Made by a program: the position numbers and the translations under genes
Origin: Pseudomonadota bacterium
Lineage (GTDB): Bacteria; Myxococcota_A; Polyangia; Haliangiales; Haliangiaceae
Direction of reading: 5' to 3'
Assembly: GCA_022360315.1 (NCBI GenBank)
Contig: JAKSDA010000389.1
Location: 1-64,000 of the forward strand
Length of the DNA: 64,000 nucleotides
In this document: one piece after another, positions 21,850-29,971 of the stretch
Position numbering within the stretch: the stretch's first letter is position 1
How the letters are laid out: each line of letters opens with the position of its first letter
The notes under the pieces: generated by a model
The model's input: only the letters and a program-made list of their open reading frames with translations
Told to the model about the DNA's origin: nothing
Databases searched by the model: none

Positions 21850-22806
21850 ATGAAAACCGCACTGTTGTTTCCAGGTCAAGGGTCGCAGCGCGTCGGCATG
21901 GGGCGCGATTTGGCGCGCGAGTTCCCGGTTGCCGATGCGGTGTTCAAAGAGGCCGACGACGCCTTGGGCTTTGCGATCTCCGAAATTTGCTTCGAGGGCC
22001 CCAAGGAAAAGCTCACTCTTACCGAGTACACTCAGCCGGCGATCTTGACCCATTCGATCGCGGTGCTTCGGGTGCTCAGCGCCGAATTCGGGCTGTCGTT
22101 CGATATCTGCGCCGGTCACTCGCTGGGCGAGTTTTCAGCGTTGGTGGCTGCGTCTGCGCTATCGCTGGCCGATGCGGTCAAATTGGTCCATCTGCGCGGC
22201 AAGGCCATGCAAAAGGCAGTGCCGGCGGGGCAGGGCGCCATGGCAGCGGTGATGGGACTGGATCCGGCCAATATCGACGCTCTTTGTGAGGAAGTGCGGG
22301 AGGGCGAGGTATGTGCTCCGGCCAATCTGAACGGCGGTGGACAGATCGTCCTGGCTGGCCATCGGGCAGCGGTCGAACGCGCGGTCTCCCGGGCCAAGGC
22401 CAAAGGTGCCAAGCGCGCGGTCATGCTGCAGGTTTCGGCGCCATTTCACTGCTCGCTCATGGCCCCGGCGGCCGGCGAACTGGGCGCGGCGCTGGCCGAC
22501 GTTGCAATTGCCGACATGGCCGTTCCGGTGGTTGCCAATGTCGACGCCCAGCCCAACCGGGAACGCCATCGAGTCAAGGATCTATTGGTCGAGCAGGTCA
22601 CCTCGACTGTGCGCTGGGAGGAGTCGGTCAAGACGCTGGTTGAATTCGGCATCACCGGGGCATTTGAGCTCGGTTCGGGCTCGGTACTGCGCGGACTCGT
22701 TCGGCGTATCGTCAAAGAGTTGAATTATTCGCTCGAGGTGATCACGATCGGTGATTCGAGTCAGATTGCGGAGTACCGTGCCAGCCGGTCCGATGCGAAC
22801 GGGTAG
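21850..22806 (+). CDS. fabD: Malonyl-CoA:ACP transacylase FabD
   Basis: A 318-residue enzyme that loads malonate on ACP for fatty acid synthesis. Motifs: FPGQGSQ at 7-13, the nucleophile elbow GHSLGEFSA near 92-100, and SAPFHCSLM around 197-205 with the catalytic His. Family length is normal. It starts 117 nt after plsX, with a strong hairpin in the gap. fabG follows after a 190-nt AT-rich gap, so the cluster may be split into two transcripts. Confidence 0.95.
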   Translation: MKTALLFPGQGSQRVGMGRDLAREFPVADAVFKEADDALGFAISEICFEGPKEKLTLTEYTQPAILTHSIAVLRVLSAEFGLSFDICAGHSLGEFSALVAASALSLADAVKLVHLRGKAMQKAVPAGQGAMAAVMGLDPANIDALCEEVREGEVCAPANLNGGGQIVLAGHRAAVERAVSRAKAKGAKRAVMLQVSAPFHCSLMAPAAGELGAALADVAIADMAVPVVANVDAQPNRERHRVKDLLVEQVTSTVRWEESVKTLVEFGITGAFELGSGSVLRGLVRRIVKELNYSLEVITIGDSSQIAEYRASRSDANG

Positions 22807-22859
22807 CTGCGGACAAGGCCGCCGAGTGCAGTCGGGCGGCAATGTCGAGGGCGTATTGA

Positions 22860-22984
22860 TCGAGTGTCCGATCCAGTCAGATTTTATCGATTTCGTATCC
22901 CATCAATATAGTCATATTTATCGATCTATCATCGTATCGGTCTATCCATATGTCGATTTCCCGGGTATCGATCTACCATGTGTT
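22860..22984 (+). promoter_or_regulatory. AT-rich upstream region of fabG with repeated ATCGAT words
   Basis: A sharp drop in GC in an otherwise GC-rich window. The word ATCGAT or TCGATYT recurs (TTATCGATTTCG, TTATCGATCTATC, GTCGATTTC, GTATCGATCTACC), and TATAGTC occurs near 22907. It probably holds the fabG-acpP-fabF promoter and possibly a repeated binding site. Confidence 0.5.
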
Positions 22985-22998
22985 AGGAGCAGACTGAC

Positions 22999-23763
22999 GT
23001 GGCAATCAACGACGAGGCACTCAAAGAACGCGTGGCCCTGGTGACCGGTGGCTCGCGCGGTATTGGGCGGGCCATCTGCCTGGCGCTGGGCCAGCGCGGG
23101 GCCACGGTGGTCATCAACTACGGCAATCGCGAGGACGCGGCAAAGCAGACCGCTCGGCTGGTCGAAGAGGCGGGCGGCAAGGCGATGATTTCGGGGTTTG
23201 ATGTCAGCGATGCCAGCGCAGTGACCGCCGAGGTCAAACGATTGGCCAAGGAGCTGGGTGGCATGCACATTTTGGTCAACAATGCCGGCATTGCCATCAA
23301 TGGTCTGCTCATGCGGTTCAAGGACGCAGACTGGCAAAAAATCGTCGACGTCAACCTGGCCGGCGCGTTCTACACCAGTCGAGCTGTGGCCAGCTTTTTG
23401 CTCAGAGCCAGGGACAGTGGCCGCATTATCAATGTGAGCTCGGTGGTGGGCGAGATGGGAAATGCCGGTCAGGCTGCCTATGCGGCGACCAAATCCGGGC
23501 TTATTGGACTGACCAAGTCGCTGGCCCGCGAGTTCGCCGGGCGCGGTGTGTGCGTCAATGCGGTCACTCCCGGCTATATTGCGACTGATATGACCGATGA
23601 ACACCTCTCCGACGACAAGCGCGCCGAGCTTTTGCAACAGATCCCTCTTGGCCGCATTGGCAGGCCGGAAGATGTCGCCGATGCAGTGGCGTTCCTGGCC
23701 GGTCCACAAGCCGCGTACATCACGGGCCAGGTATTGCGTATCAACGGCGGCATGCATATGTAA
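22999..23763 (+). CDS. fabG: 3-oxoacyl-ACP reductase FabG
   Basis: A 254-residue short-chain dehydrogenase that reduces 3-oxoacyl-ACP with NADPH. TGGSRGIGRA binds the cofactor; NNAG, the catalytic Ser in INVSSVVG and YAATK (Tyr, Lys) are all present, and the C-terminus VLRINGGMHM is FabG-like. The start is GTG with AGGAG about 10 nt upstream at 22984-22988. The stop codon lies in a duplicated 20-bp sequence. acpP and fabF follow. Confidence 0.95.
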   Translation: MAINDEALKERVALVTGGSRGIGRAICLALGQRGATVVINYGNREDAAKQTARLVEEAGGKAMISGFDVSDASAVTAEVKRLAKELGGMHILVNNAGIAINGLLMRFKDADWQKIVDVNLAGAFYTSRAVASFLLRARDSGRIINVSSVVGEMGNAGQAAYAATKSGLIGLTKSLAREFAGRGVCVNAVTPGYIATDMTDEHLSDDKRAELLQQIPLGRIGRPEDVADAVAFLAGPQAAYITGQVLRINGGMHM

Positions 23764-23794
23764 ATCTCCGGCGCGGTATGTAAATCTCCGGCGC
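23757..23794. repeat. 20-bp tandem duplication over the fabG stop
   Basis: TATGTAAATCTCCGGCGC occurs at 23757-23774 and again at 23777-23794. The first copy contains the fabG stop codon. A recent local duplication; no function is apparent. Confidence 0.7.
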
Positions 23795-23850
23795 CCGAGG
23801 CCGACGAAACCGACAGCCGCAAAGAAACGCGAAAAAAAGGAATAAATACC

Positions 23851-24093
23851 ATGACGGAACAGGAAATCGAGACCACGGTCAAAACCCTCATCATGGAGCA
23901 GCTCGACGTAACCGAGGACCAGCTCAAACCCGAATCCTCGTTTGTCGACGACCTCAAAGCCGACTCGCTGGCCGTGGTCGAGCTGGTACTCGCGCTCGAG
24001 CAGCATTTCGACCTCGAGATCCCGGACGAGGATACCGAGAAGATCCGGACGGTCAACGACGCGATCACCTACATCAAGCAGCATGTCGAGTAG
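23851..24093 (+). CDS. acpP: Acyl carrier protein
   Basis: An 80-residue acidic carrier protein. The phosphopantetheine site is the Ser of ADSLAVVELV. Helix-rich pattern and length are those of primary ACP. AAAGGAAT lies upstream of the ATG at a good distance. fabF begins 3 nt after the stop. Confidence 0.97.
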   Translation: MTEQEIETTVKTLIMEQLDVTEDQLKPESSFVDDLKADSLAVVELVLALEQHFDLEIPDEDTEKIRTVNDAITYIKQHVE

Positions 24094-24096
24094 CGC

Positions 24097-25350
24097 ATGA
24101 GACGCGCCGTCATTACAGGGATCGGCCTGATCACTCCAGTTGGCAACGACCTCGACACCACCTGGGCCAACCTTTTGGCTGGCAAGAGTGGGGCCGGGCC
24201 GATCACTCAATTCGACACTGCGGGATTCAAGACCACCTTTGCCTGTGAGGTGAAGGAGTGGGATGCGACGCCGTATATCGACAAGCGCCAGTTGCGTCAT
24301 ATCGACCGATTTTTGCAGTTTGGCATCTCGGCCGGCTGCATGGCGATGGAGGACGCGGGCTACCGAGATCGCAAAGTCCCCGAGGGTGAAGAAGAGCGGT
24401 GGGGGGTTTTTGTCGGCGCCGGACTGGGCGGCATCCACTCGCTCGAGTCGACCTATCGAAAAGTCGGCGAGCGAGGACCGCGACATGGTTTCTCGCCCTA
24501 TTTTGTGTGCGATATGATCATCAACATGGCGCCGGGCATGATTTCCATTGCCACCGGTGCGCGCGGGCCCAACATGTCGCATGTATCGGCGTGTTCGACC
24601 GGTGCCCACTCGATCGGCGAGGCCATGCGGACCATCCGCCACGGCTATACCGATGTGATGCTGGCGGGCGGTTGCGAATCCACGGTGAGTGTACTCGGGG
24701 TGGGCGGATTCAACGCCATGCGCGCGCTGTCCACGCGCAACGATGAACCCGAGCTGGCCAGTCGTCCATTTGACAAGGAGCGGGATGGATTTGTCATTGC
24801 CGAGGGGGCTGGAGTGGTTGTGGTGGAGGAACTCGAGCACGCCCGGCAGCGCGGGGCGCGCATTTACGCCGAGGTTGTCGGCTATGGCGCCAATTCAGAT
24901 GCATTTCACATGACCTTGCCGGCACCCGAGGGGGCCGGGGCGCAGCGATGCATGAAGCTCGCCCTCGACGACGCCAGGCTAAATCCCGGCGACGTGGACT
25001 ATGTCAATGCGCACGGCACCTCCACCCAGGCCAACGACAAGAACGAGAGTGCTGCCCTCCACAAGGTCTTTGGCGAACATGCCAGAAAACTGGCTGTATC
25101 GTCGACCAAGTCGATGACCGGCCACATGCTCGGTGCAGCGGGAGGCGTGGAAGCCGCGTTGTCGGCCCTGTCCATCTACCGCGGCGCCGTGCCGCCCACC
25201 ATCAATTACACCACACCCGACCCCGATTGCGACCTCGACTACGTGCCCAACCAGGCCCGCGAGACCGCGGTCGATGTAGCTCTATCCAACTCCTTTGGCT
25301 TTGGCGGAACCAACGCGACATTGATCCTGCGCAGCTACCGCGGCGACTGA
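24097..25350 (+). CDS. fabF: 3-oxoacyl-ACP synthase II FabF
   Basis: A 417-residue condensing enzyme for chain elongation. Catalytic Cys in SACSTGAH, His in NAHGTST and His in GHMLGAAGG are intact, and the Gly-rich FGFGGTNATL is near the C-terminus. Starts 3 nt after acpP. Convergent with the GT4 gene; the 123-nt gap contains the 12-bp palindrome GGATTCGAATCC at 25372-25383. Confidence 0.96.
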   Translation: MRRAVITGIGLITPVGNDLDTTWANLLAGKSGAGPITQFDTAGFKTTFACEVKEWDATPYIDKRQLRHIDRFLQFGISAGCMAMEDAGYRDRKVPEGEEERWGVFVGAGLGGIHSLESTYRKVGERGPRHGFSPYFVCDMIINMAPGMISIATGARGPNMSHVSACSTGAHSIGEAMRTIRHGYTDVMLAGGCESTVSVLGVGGFNAMRALSTRNDEPELASRPFDKERDGFVIAEGAGVVVVEELEHARQRGARIYAEVVGYGANSDAFHMTLPAPEGAGAQRCMKLALDDARLNPGDVDYVNAHGTSTQANDKNESAALHKVFGEHARKLAVSSTKSMTGHMLGAAGGVEAALSALSIYRGAVPPTINYTTPDPDCDLDYVPNQARETAVDVALSNSFGFGGTNATLILRSYRGD

Positions 25351-25371
25351 ACCGAAACCCGCTCGCGCACG

Positions 25372-25383
25372 GGATTCGAATCC
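25372..25383. other. 12-bp palindrome in the fabF/GT4 convergent gap
   Basis: GGATTCGAATCC, perfectly self-complementary. It resembles a tRNA T-loop, but no other tRNA arms surround it. It may help end transcripts of the convergent genes. Confidence 0.3.
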
Positions 25384-25473
25384 GTACAATCCGGTGTAGG
25401 CTGATAGTATAGTGGTTTCCAACCTACCGCGATGGTCGGATGAGTGCCAACTTCTCAGTGGCGAGGTCGCATC

Positions 25474-26700
25474 TCAATGGAGCGGCTGGGCGAGAATTTC
25501 GGCCTGACGGGCGACGTTTTGTTTCACGTCGAAATGCTCTTCGATGAGCTTGCGGGCCTGGCGGCCCATGGTTGCTGCAGCGGTGGGGTCGGTGATGAGT
25601 TCGGCCATCGCCGTGGCCAATGCCCGCGAATCTCCCGGCGCAACCAGATAACCGGTCTGGCCGGTCTTTACCACTTCTGGAATCCCGGACAGGTCGGTGC
25701 CGACGACCGGACGGGCGCTGGCCATGGCCTCGAGAATGACATTGGGAATACCATCGATATTGCCGTTCTCGTCGCGTACCGAAGGCGCGATGAGAGCCCG
25801 ACTCCGTCGCATGTAGGCAAACACGTCCCGATTGCTCACCGCGCCGGGTAAATGGACCCGGTCGGCGATGCCCAGGAGCCGGGTTTGCGCGGCCAGTGCG
25901 TCTCTGAGCGGTCCCTCGCCGAGAATGGTGAGTTCGAAATCGTGCCCCGAGCTGGCCAGCAAGCCGGCTGCCTCGACCAGATGCCGAAATCCCTTTTTGA
26001 CGATGAGCCGTCCAACCGCCAAAAAGCGAATCACAAGGTCGTCGCACATCGGCACCGGCGGGCCCAGGGCGTCGAGATCGAGCCCGTGGTAGACCAGGTG
26101 CACTTTATCCGCATGATCGCCGGCGATTTGCCTCAAGTGCCGGGCGTTGTATTCGGTGCAGGTGAGAACTACCTCGGCGCCACGGATTTTTTCGGCCAGC
26201 AAATTGCGGTCCTTCCAGATGCCGTAGGCGTGGCAGGTCATTCGATAAGGTACGCCGCTGAGCCGGGACAGGCACATGGCGAGCTCGGTCTGGTAGGCCG
26301 CGAAATGGGCGTGGAGGTGGCGGAAGCCGCGCTTTTTTACCTCGTCGCATACCGATGCAGCCGCCAATAACATGGCCAGCATTCGGGCCCGATGGAGCTG
26401 GCTGCGATGCGGCAACCCATTGACCCAGGCCGCGGCACTGGCCATCTGTACGGGATGACGGGCCGCCCAGGCCAGCGCCCGCGGCACCCAGTGCGCCGCA
26501 TGGCCCAGGTAGATGGCCCGATCGGCGATCGACGCCAGCTGGGGCGATATGTCGGCTCGGCGCAGCCGGTAGCCGGCCAGGATGCGAATTTCGTGGCCAT
26601 CTCGCGACAGTTCTTCGAGCTCGCGATGAATGAAGTTTTGCGTCGATTCGGGAAATCCCCACACGATGAAGAGATTGTGGGCAATGCAATCGCGGGTCAT
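25474..26700 (-). CDS. GT4-family glycosyltransferase (colanic acid WcaL-like)
   Basis: A 408-residue GT-B enzyme. The N-domain has HLHAHFA near the middle (matching WcaL/exosortase-locus sugar transferases); the C-domain has FLAVGRLIVKKGFRHLVEAA, LGEGPLR and the EX7E motif in GIPNVILEAMASARPVVGT. The ATG at 26700 overlaps the upstream asnB-like stop by four bases (ATGA), so the two are co-translated. The frame continues upstream through the neighbour in another frame, which is not coding. Probably adds a sugar to a lipid-linked exopolysaccharide unit. Confidence 0.9.
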   Translation of the reverse strand: MTRDCIAHNLFIVWGFPESTQNFIHRELEELSRDGHEIRILAGYRLRRADISPQLASIADRAIYLGHAAHWVPRALAWAARHPVQMASAAAWVNGLPHRSQLHRARMLAMLLAAASVCDEVKKRGFRHLHAHFAAYQTELAMCLSRLSGVPYRMTCHAYGIWKDRNLLAEKIRGAEVVLTCTEYNARHLRQIAGDHADKVHLVYHGLDLDALGPPVPMCDDLVIRFLAVGRLIVKKGFRHLVEAAGLLASSGHDFELTILGEGPLRDALAAQTRLLGIADRVHLPGAVSNRDVFAYMRRSRALIAPSVRDENGNIDGIPNVILEAMASARPVVGTDLSGIPEVVKTGQTGYLVAPGDSRALATAMAELITDPTAAATMGRQARKLIEEHFDVKQNVARQAEILAQPLH

Positions 26701-28559
26701 CGATGGGCCCCCATGCCCGGATGGTCGGGGGCCAGCTGAGCGGACGAGCGATCGACACGGGGCATATCGACATGGCGATGGCGCTCCAGCCACCAGACAA
26801 AAATCAATACCGACCACAGCTTGAGTCCGAGGCGTTTTTGGCCGCGATGCTGCTGCCACAGGGTGCGGACGTAGTGCGGACAGATCCAGGCTCGGCTCAC
26901 CTGGCTGTCATAGAGGAGCTCTTCAAAGCGATTGCGCAGATCGCTTTGCAACCAGGAGGATACCGGGACGGTGAATCCATGCTTTTTTCGGCCGGTAATC
27001 TGGCCCGGTACGTGGTGTTGTGCCATGCGTCGCAACACCCGTTTGGTCGCGTGCCTGGTTATTCCGACTTTAAAATGGCCGGGCATGCGGCCGGCGAAGT
27101 CGATGAGCCGGCGGTCCAGGAAGGGCACTCGAGCCTCGAGCGAGGCCAGCATGCCCATTTCGTCGACTTTGGCGAGCAAGTCGTCGACCAGCCAGCCGCG
27201 CAGATCGGCGATGAGAGCGCTGTTGACCGCGCCGGCATGGCGAAACCTGCGCAGGTCGCCTTTCAAGGCCCGTTCTGCCGGCAGCTCGGCCGCCGCGATG
27301 AACCGCTCGCCGAGCAGCGCACGCCGCGCAGTATCGAGAAAGAGGGCAGGGCGGGTCGTGGGCAAGGGCAGGTGCCGGGCCAGCAACGGGATCCGGTCGA
27401 TGCCGGCGTAGGGCACATACCGACCCCAATAGCCGCCGAAGACCTCGTCGGCTCCCTCGCCGCCGAGAACAACCTTGACCCGATCCCGGGCAAAACGGCT
27501 CATCAAGAACGTCGGCACAATGGCGTAGTCGGCAAGCGGCTGATCGAGTGAATCGACGAGCTGGGGCAAAACCCGCAGTCCATCGTCGGCACTCACCCGC
27601 AGCTCGTGATGATCGCTGCCGTAGCGTCTGGCCACCTGGCGGGCATACTCGATCTCATCGACCCGAGAATCACCAAAGCCGACCGAAAACGTCGAAAGCT
27701 GCCCGGTCGAGGCTTTGCTGGCAAAGGCCAAGATCGTGCTCGAATCGATTCCTCCACTGAGAAAGACGCCGACCGGAACATCGCTGAGAAGATGGTCGGA
27801 AACTGCCCGGGCCACGATCTCTTCGAGCTGCTGGCTGGCCTGGTCGAGAGTAGAAAGCCCGGCTTCAGCACCCGGCATCGGGGTCGGCGGCCGCCAAAAC
27901 GTCCAATCCCGGCGCGTGTTGTGGCGGACATCAATGCTGCGAATCGTTGCTGTGGGCAGTTTTTCGATCCCGCGATAAATGGTCTCGGGACCGCGAATGT
28001 ACTGCCGGGCGAAAAAGCAATTGACCGCCACCGGATCGAGGTCCGGACGCCGGGCCAAGCCGGCGATCACGCCTTTTATCTCCGAAGCGAAGTACAAGAA
28101 GTCGCCGTCTTCGGCGAGATAAAGCGGCTTGATACCGGCGTGGTCGCGGGCCAGGTACAGGGTTTGCGCCGGTTCATCCCACAGAGCAAAGGCATACATC
28201 CCTTCCAGCCGGGCCAGCCCGGCCTGCCCCTCGAGCTCGTAGAGGGCCAGGATCACCTCGGTATCGGATCGGGTGCGAAACCGATATCCGCGCCTGCCGA
28301 GCTGGCTTCGAAGGGTGGGAAAATTGTAGATCTCGCCGTTGTAGCAAACTGTCGTGCGGCCAGAAACCGAGCTCATGGGCTGGGCGCCGCGCGCAATATC
28401 GATGATGCTCAATCGGCGATGCCCGAGGGCAACCGGTCCCCGGCAAAGATGCCCCTCGCCATCCGGCCCACGATGGCGCTGGACGGCCGTCATCGCCGTG
28501 AGTCGATGCAGATCCGGCCTGGCGCCGCGAAGAGAGAGAATACCTGCGATACCACACAT
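26697..28559 (-). CDS. Asparagine-synthetase-like amidotransferase
   Basis: A 620-residue glutamine-hydrolysing asparagine synthetase family enzyme. The start MCGIAGILS at 28559 puts Cys2 as the class II glutaminase nucleophile; the synthetase domain has VFLSGGIDSS and LGGEGADEVFGGYW. Its pairing with a GT4 enzyme matches surface-polysaccharide (exosortase A type) loci, where such proteins are thought to amidate sugar acids; a role in free Asn synthesis cannot be excluded. No other exosortase gene is in the window. Four-base overlap with the next gene. Confidence 0.9.
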   Translation of the reverse strand: MCGIAGILSLRGARPDLHRLTAMTAVQRHRGPDGEGHLCRGPVALGHRRLSIIDIARGAQPMSSVSGRTTVCYNGEIYNFPTLRSQLGRRGYRFRTRSDTEVILALYELEGQAGLARLEGMYAFALWDEPAQTLYLARDHAGIKPLYLAEDGDFLYFASEIKGVIAGLARRPDLDPVAVNCFFARQYIRGPETIYRGIEKLPTATIRSIDVRHNTRRDWTFWRPPTPMPGAEAGLSTLDQASQQLEEIVARAVSDHLLSDVPVGVFLSGGIDSSTILAFASKASTGQLSTFSVGFGDSRVDEIEYARQVARRYGSDHHELRVSADDGLRVLPQLVDSLDQPLADYAIVPTFLMSRFARDRVKVVLGGEGADEVFGGYWGRYVPYAGIDRIPLLARHLPLPTTRPALFLDTARRALLGERFIAAAELPAERALKGDLRRFRHAGAVNSALIADLRGWLVDDLLAKVDEMGMLASLEARVPFLDRRLIDFAGRMPGHFKVGITRHATKRVLRRMAQHHVPGQITGRKKHGFTVPVSSWLQSDLRNRFEELLYDSQVSRAWICPHYVRTLWQQHRGQKRLGLKLWSVLIFVWWLERHRHVDMPRVDRSSAQLAPDHPGMGAHR

Positions 28560-29019
28560 GGGCGAATCGGTGAACTGTAGGGGGCAGAGGGGTCGACGAC
28601 CAGTGCCCGGGGCGCACAAACGCCGGGGCGTATCTGCTATTTCTCTCGGCTCTGCGCGCAGTTCACGCAGATTTCACCCCAGCTTCGCAGCGCGTTCACT
28701 CGGGCCGCACCACGTCCGGCGAGTTCGAGGGTCAGGCAGCCTGATCACGCGCTCCTTGGGGGTCGCTTCGCGCTCCTGGTCATCACGTCGCGCTCCCGGT
28801 CGAAGTCGGGCAAAGCCGGACCCGATTAGCACTGGCTCAACGGCGCAGTTCAACGGATCCAAATGAGTATTTTCAGCGGCTTAGCCGAGAGATCACAACA
28901 CCTCGGCGCTGTGGACGACGCCGGGCTGACCGCGTCTGGACGGTTGCCGGATAGAGCGTGGATCAGCCGTTGTTTCAGATAGCGAAATCCCCACCTGGAT
29001 CGTTTTCGAGCGCGCGGCC
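28560..29019. other. 460-bp gap without a supported gene
   Basis: Divergent gap that should hold promoters for the asnB-like gene (minus) and the FHA gene (plus). CGCGCTCC recurs three times between 28749 and 28796. No ORF here has a start and codon pattern that would support it. Confidence 0.5.
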
Positions 29020-29967
29020 GTGGTGAATAATCAGACTGGCGCCAATCTCATGGGATCGATCCGACATCTCTCCGCGACACGAAGCTACCTGTTGACCTCG
29101 TCGTATATCGTCGGCCGGGCCAGCGGTTGTGGCTTGCAGCTGGCGAGTCGCTTGGTATCGGCCGAGCACGCGGCGTTTCACTGGACCGATTCGGGCTGGA
29201 CAGTGCGCGATCTCAGCAGCAGCAATGGTACGTTTGTCGATGGGCGGCGGCTCGAGGCCGGCGAGCGTATGCCGCTCGGAGTTGGTGCGCGAATCGCGTT
29301 TGGCGATCCCGAGGACGTCTTCGAAATGGTCGAGGACGGACCGCCCGTGGCGCTGGTCCAGACGCCGACCGGCGAGCGCATCGAAGCCGAGAATGGCCTG
29401 TTGTTCCTTCCCAACCCGGATGCGCCCGAGCTGATCTTGTCCGAGGATGTCCCCGGCCACTGGTTTGCCGAAGCTGCCGACGGCGAAAGGCGCCGGGTCA
29501 AGAGCGGCCAGGTGATTCAATGCGCGGGCCTTTCGTGGCACCTGACCTTGCCCGAAGTGCACAATCAGACCTGGCGCACCGATGAGAATCGACTCCTGCT
29601 TCGCGACATCGGTCTGCGTTTCACGGTGAGCCGCAACGAGGAATACGTGACGATCGCCGTGGTGCAGGGAGGCCAGCTGGTCGCCGATCTGCCCCATCGG
29701 GCACACAGCTATCTGCTGCTCACCCTCGCTCGAGCTCGCCTGGCCGACCAGGAGCCCGATGTGCCCGCGTCCGAATGCGGCTGGATGTACATCGACTCCA
29801 TCACGACCATGCTCAAGATCACGGCCAGCCAGCTCAATGTCCTCATCCATAGAGCGCGGGCGCAATTGCGGCGGGCCGATATCGCGGGGGCCTCGGACCT
29901 GGTCGAACGCAGGCCCAGTACGCAGCAGGTTCGTCTCGGGGTGAGCAGGATCGAGCTGGATTGCTAG
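29020..29967 (+). CDS. FHA-domain protein with C-terminal winged-helix-like domain
   Basis: A 315-residue cytoplasmic regulator. The FHA domain (about 25-100) has IVGRASGC, the phosphothreonine-binding SAEHA and SSSNGTFVDGRRL. After a beta-rich middle, the C-terminal 90 residues follow a myxobacterial pattern read as a winged helix: GWMYIDSITTML, LNVLIHRARAQL, RRPSTQQVRLGV. GTG at 29020 is the farthest start; the ATG at 29050 (MGSIRHLSATRSY) is equally possible. The kinase-STAND gene begins 4 nt after the stop, so the FHA protein is a probable reader of its phosphorylation. Confidence 0.82.
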   Translation: MVNNQTGANLMGSIRHLSATRSYLLTSSYIVGRASGCGLQLASRLVSAEHAAFHWTDSGWTVRDLSSSNGTFVDGRRLEAGERMPLGVGARIAFGDPEDVFEMVEDGPPVALVQTPTGERIEAENGLLFLPNPDAPELILSEDVPGHWFAEAADGERRRVKSGQVIQCAGLSWHLTLPEVHNQTWRTDENRLLLRDIGLRFTVSRNEEYVTIAVVQGGQLVADLPHRAHSYLLLTLARARLADQEPDVPASECGWMYIDSITTMLKITASQLNVLIHRARAQLRRADIAGASDLVERRPSTQQVRLGVSRIELDC

Positions 29968-29971
29968 CCTC

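Noticed and set aside
25372..25383. tRNA fragment
   Set aside because: Only the GATTCGAATC core resembles a T-loop; no cloverleaf can be drawn.
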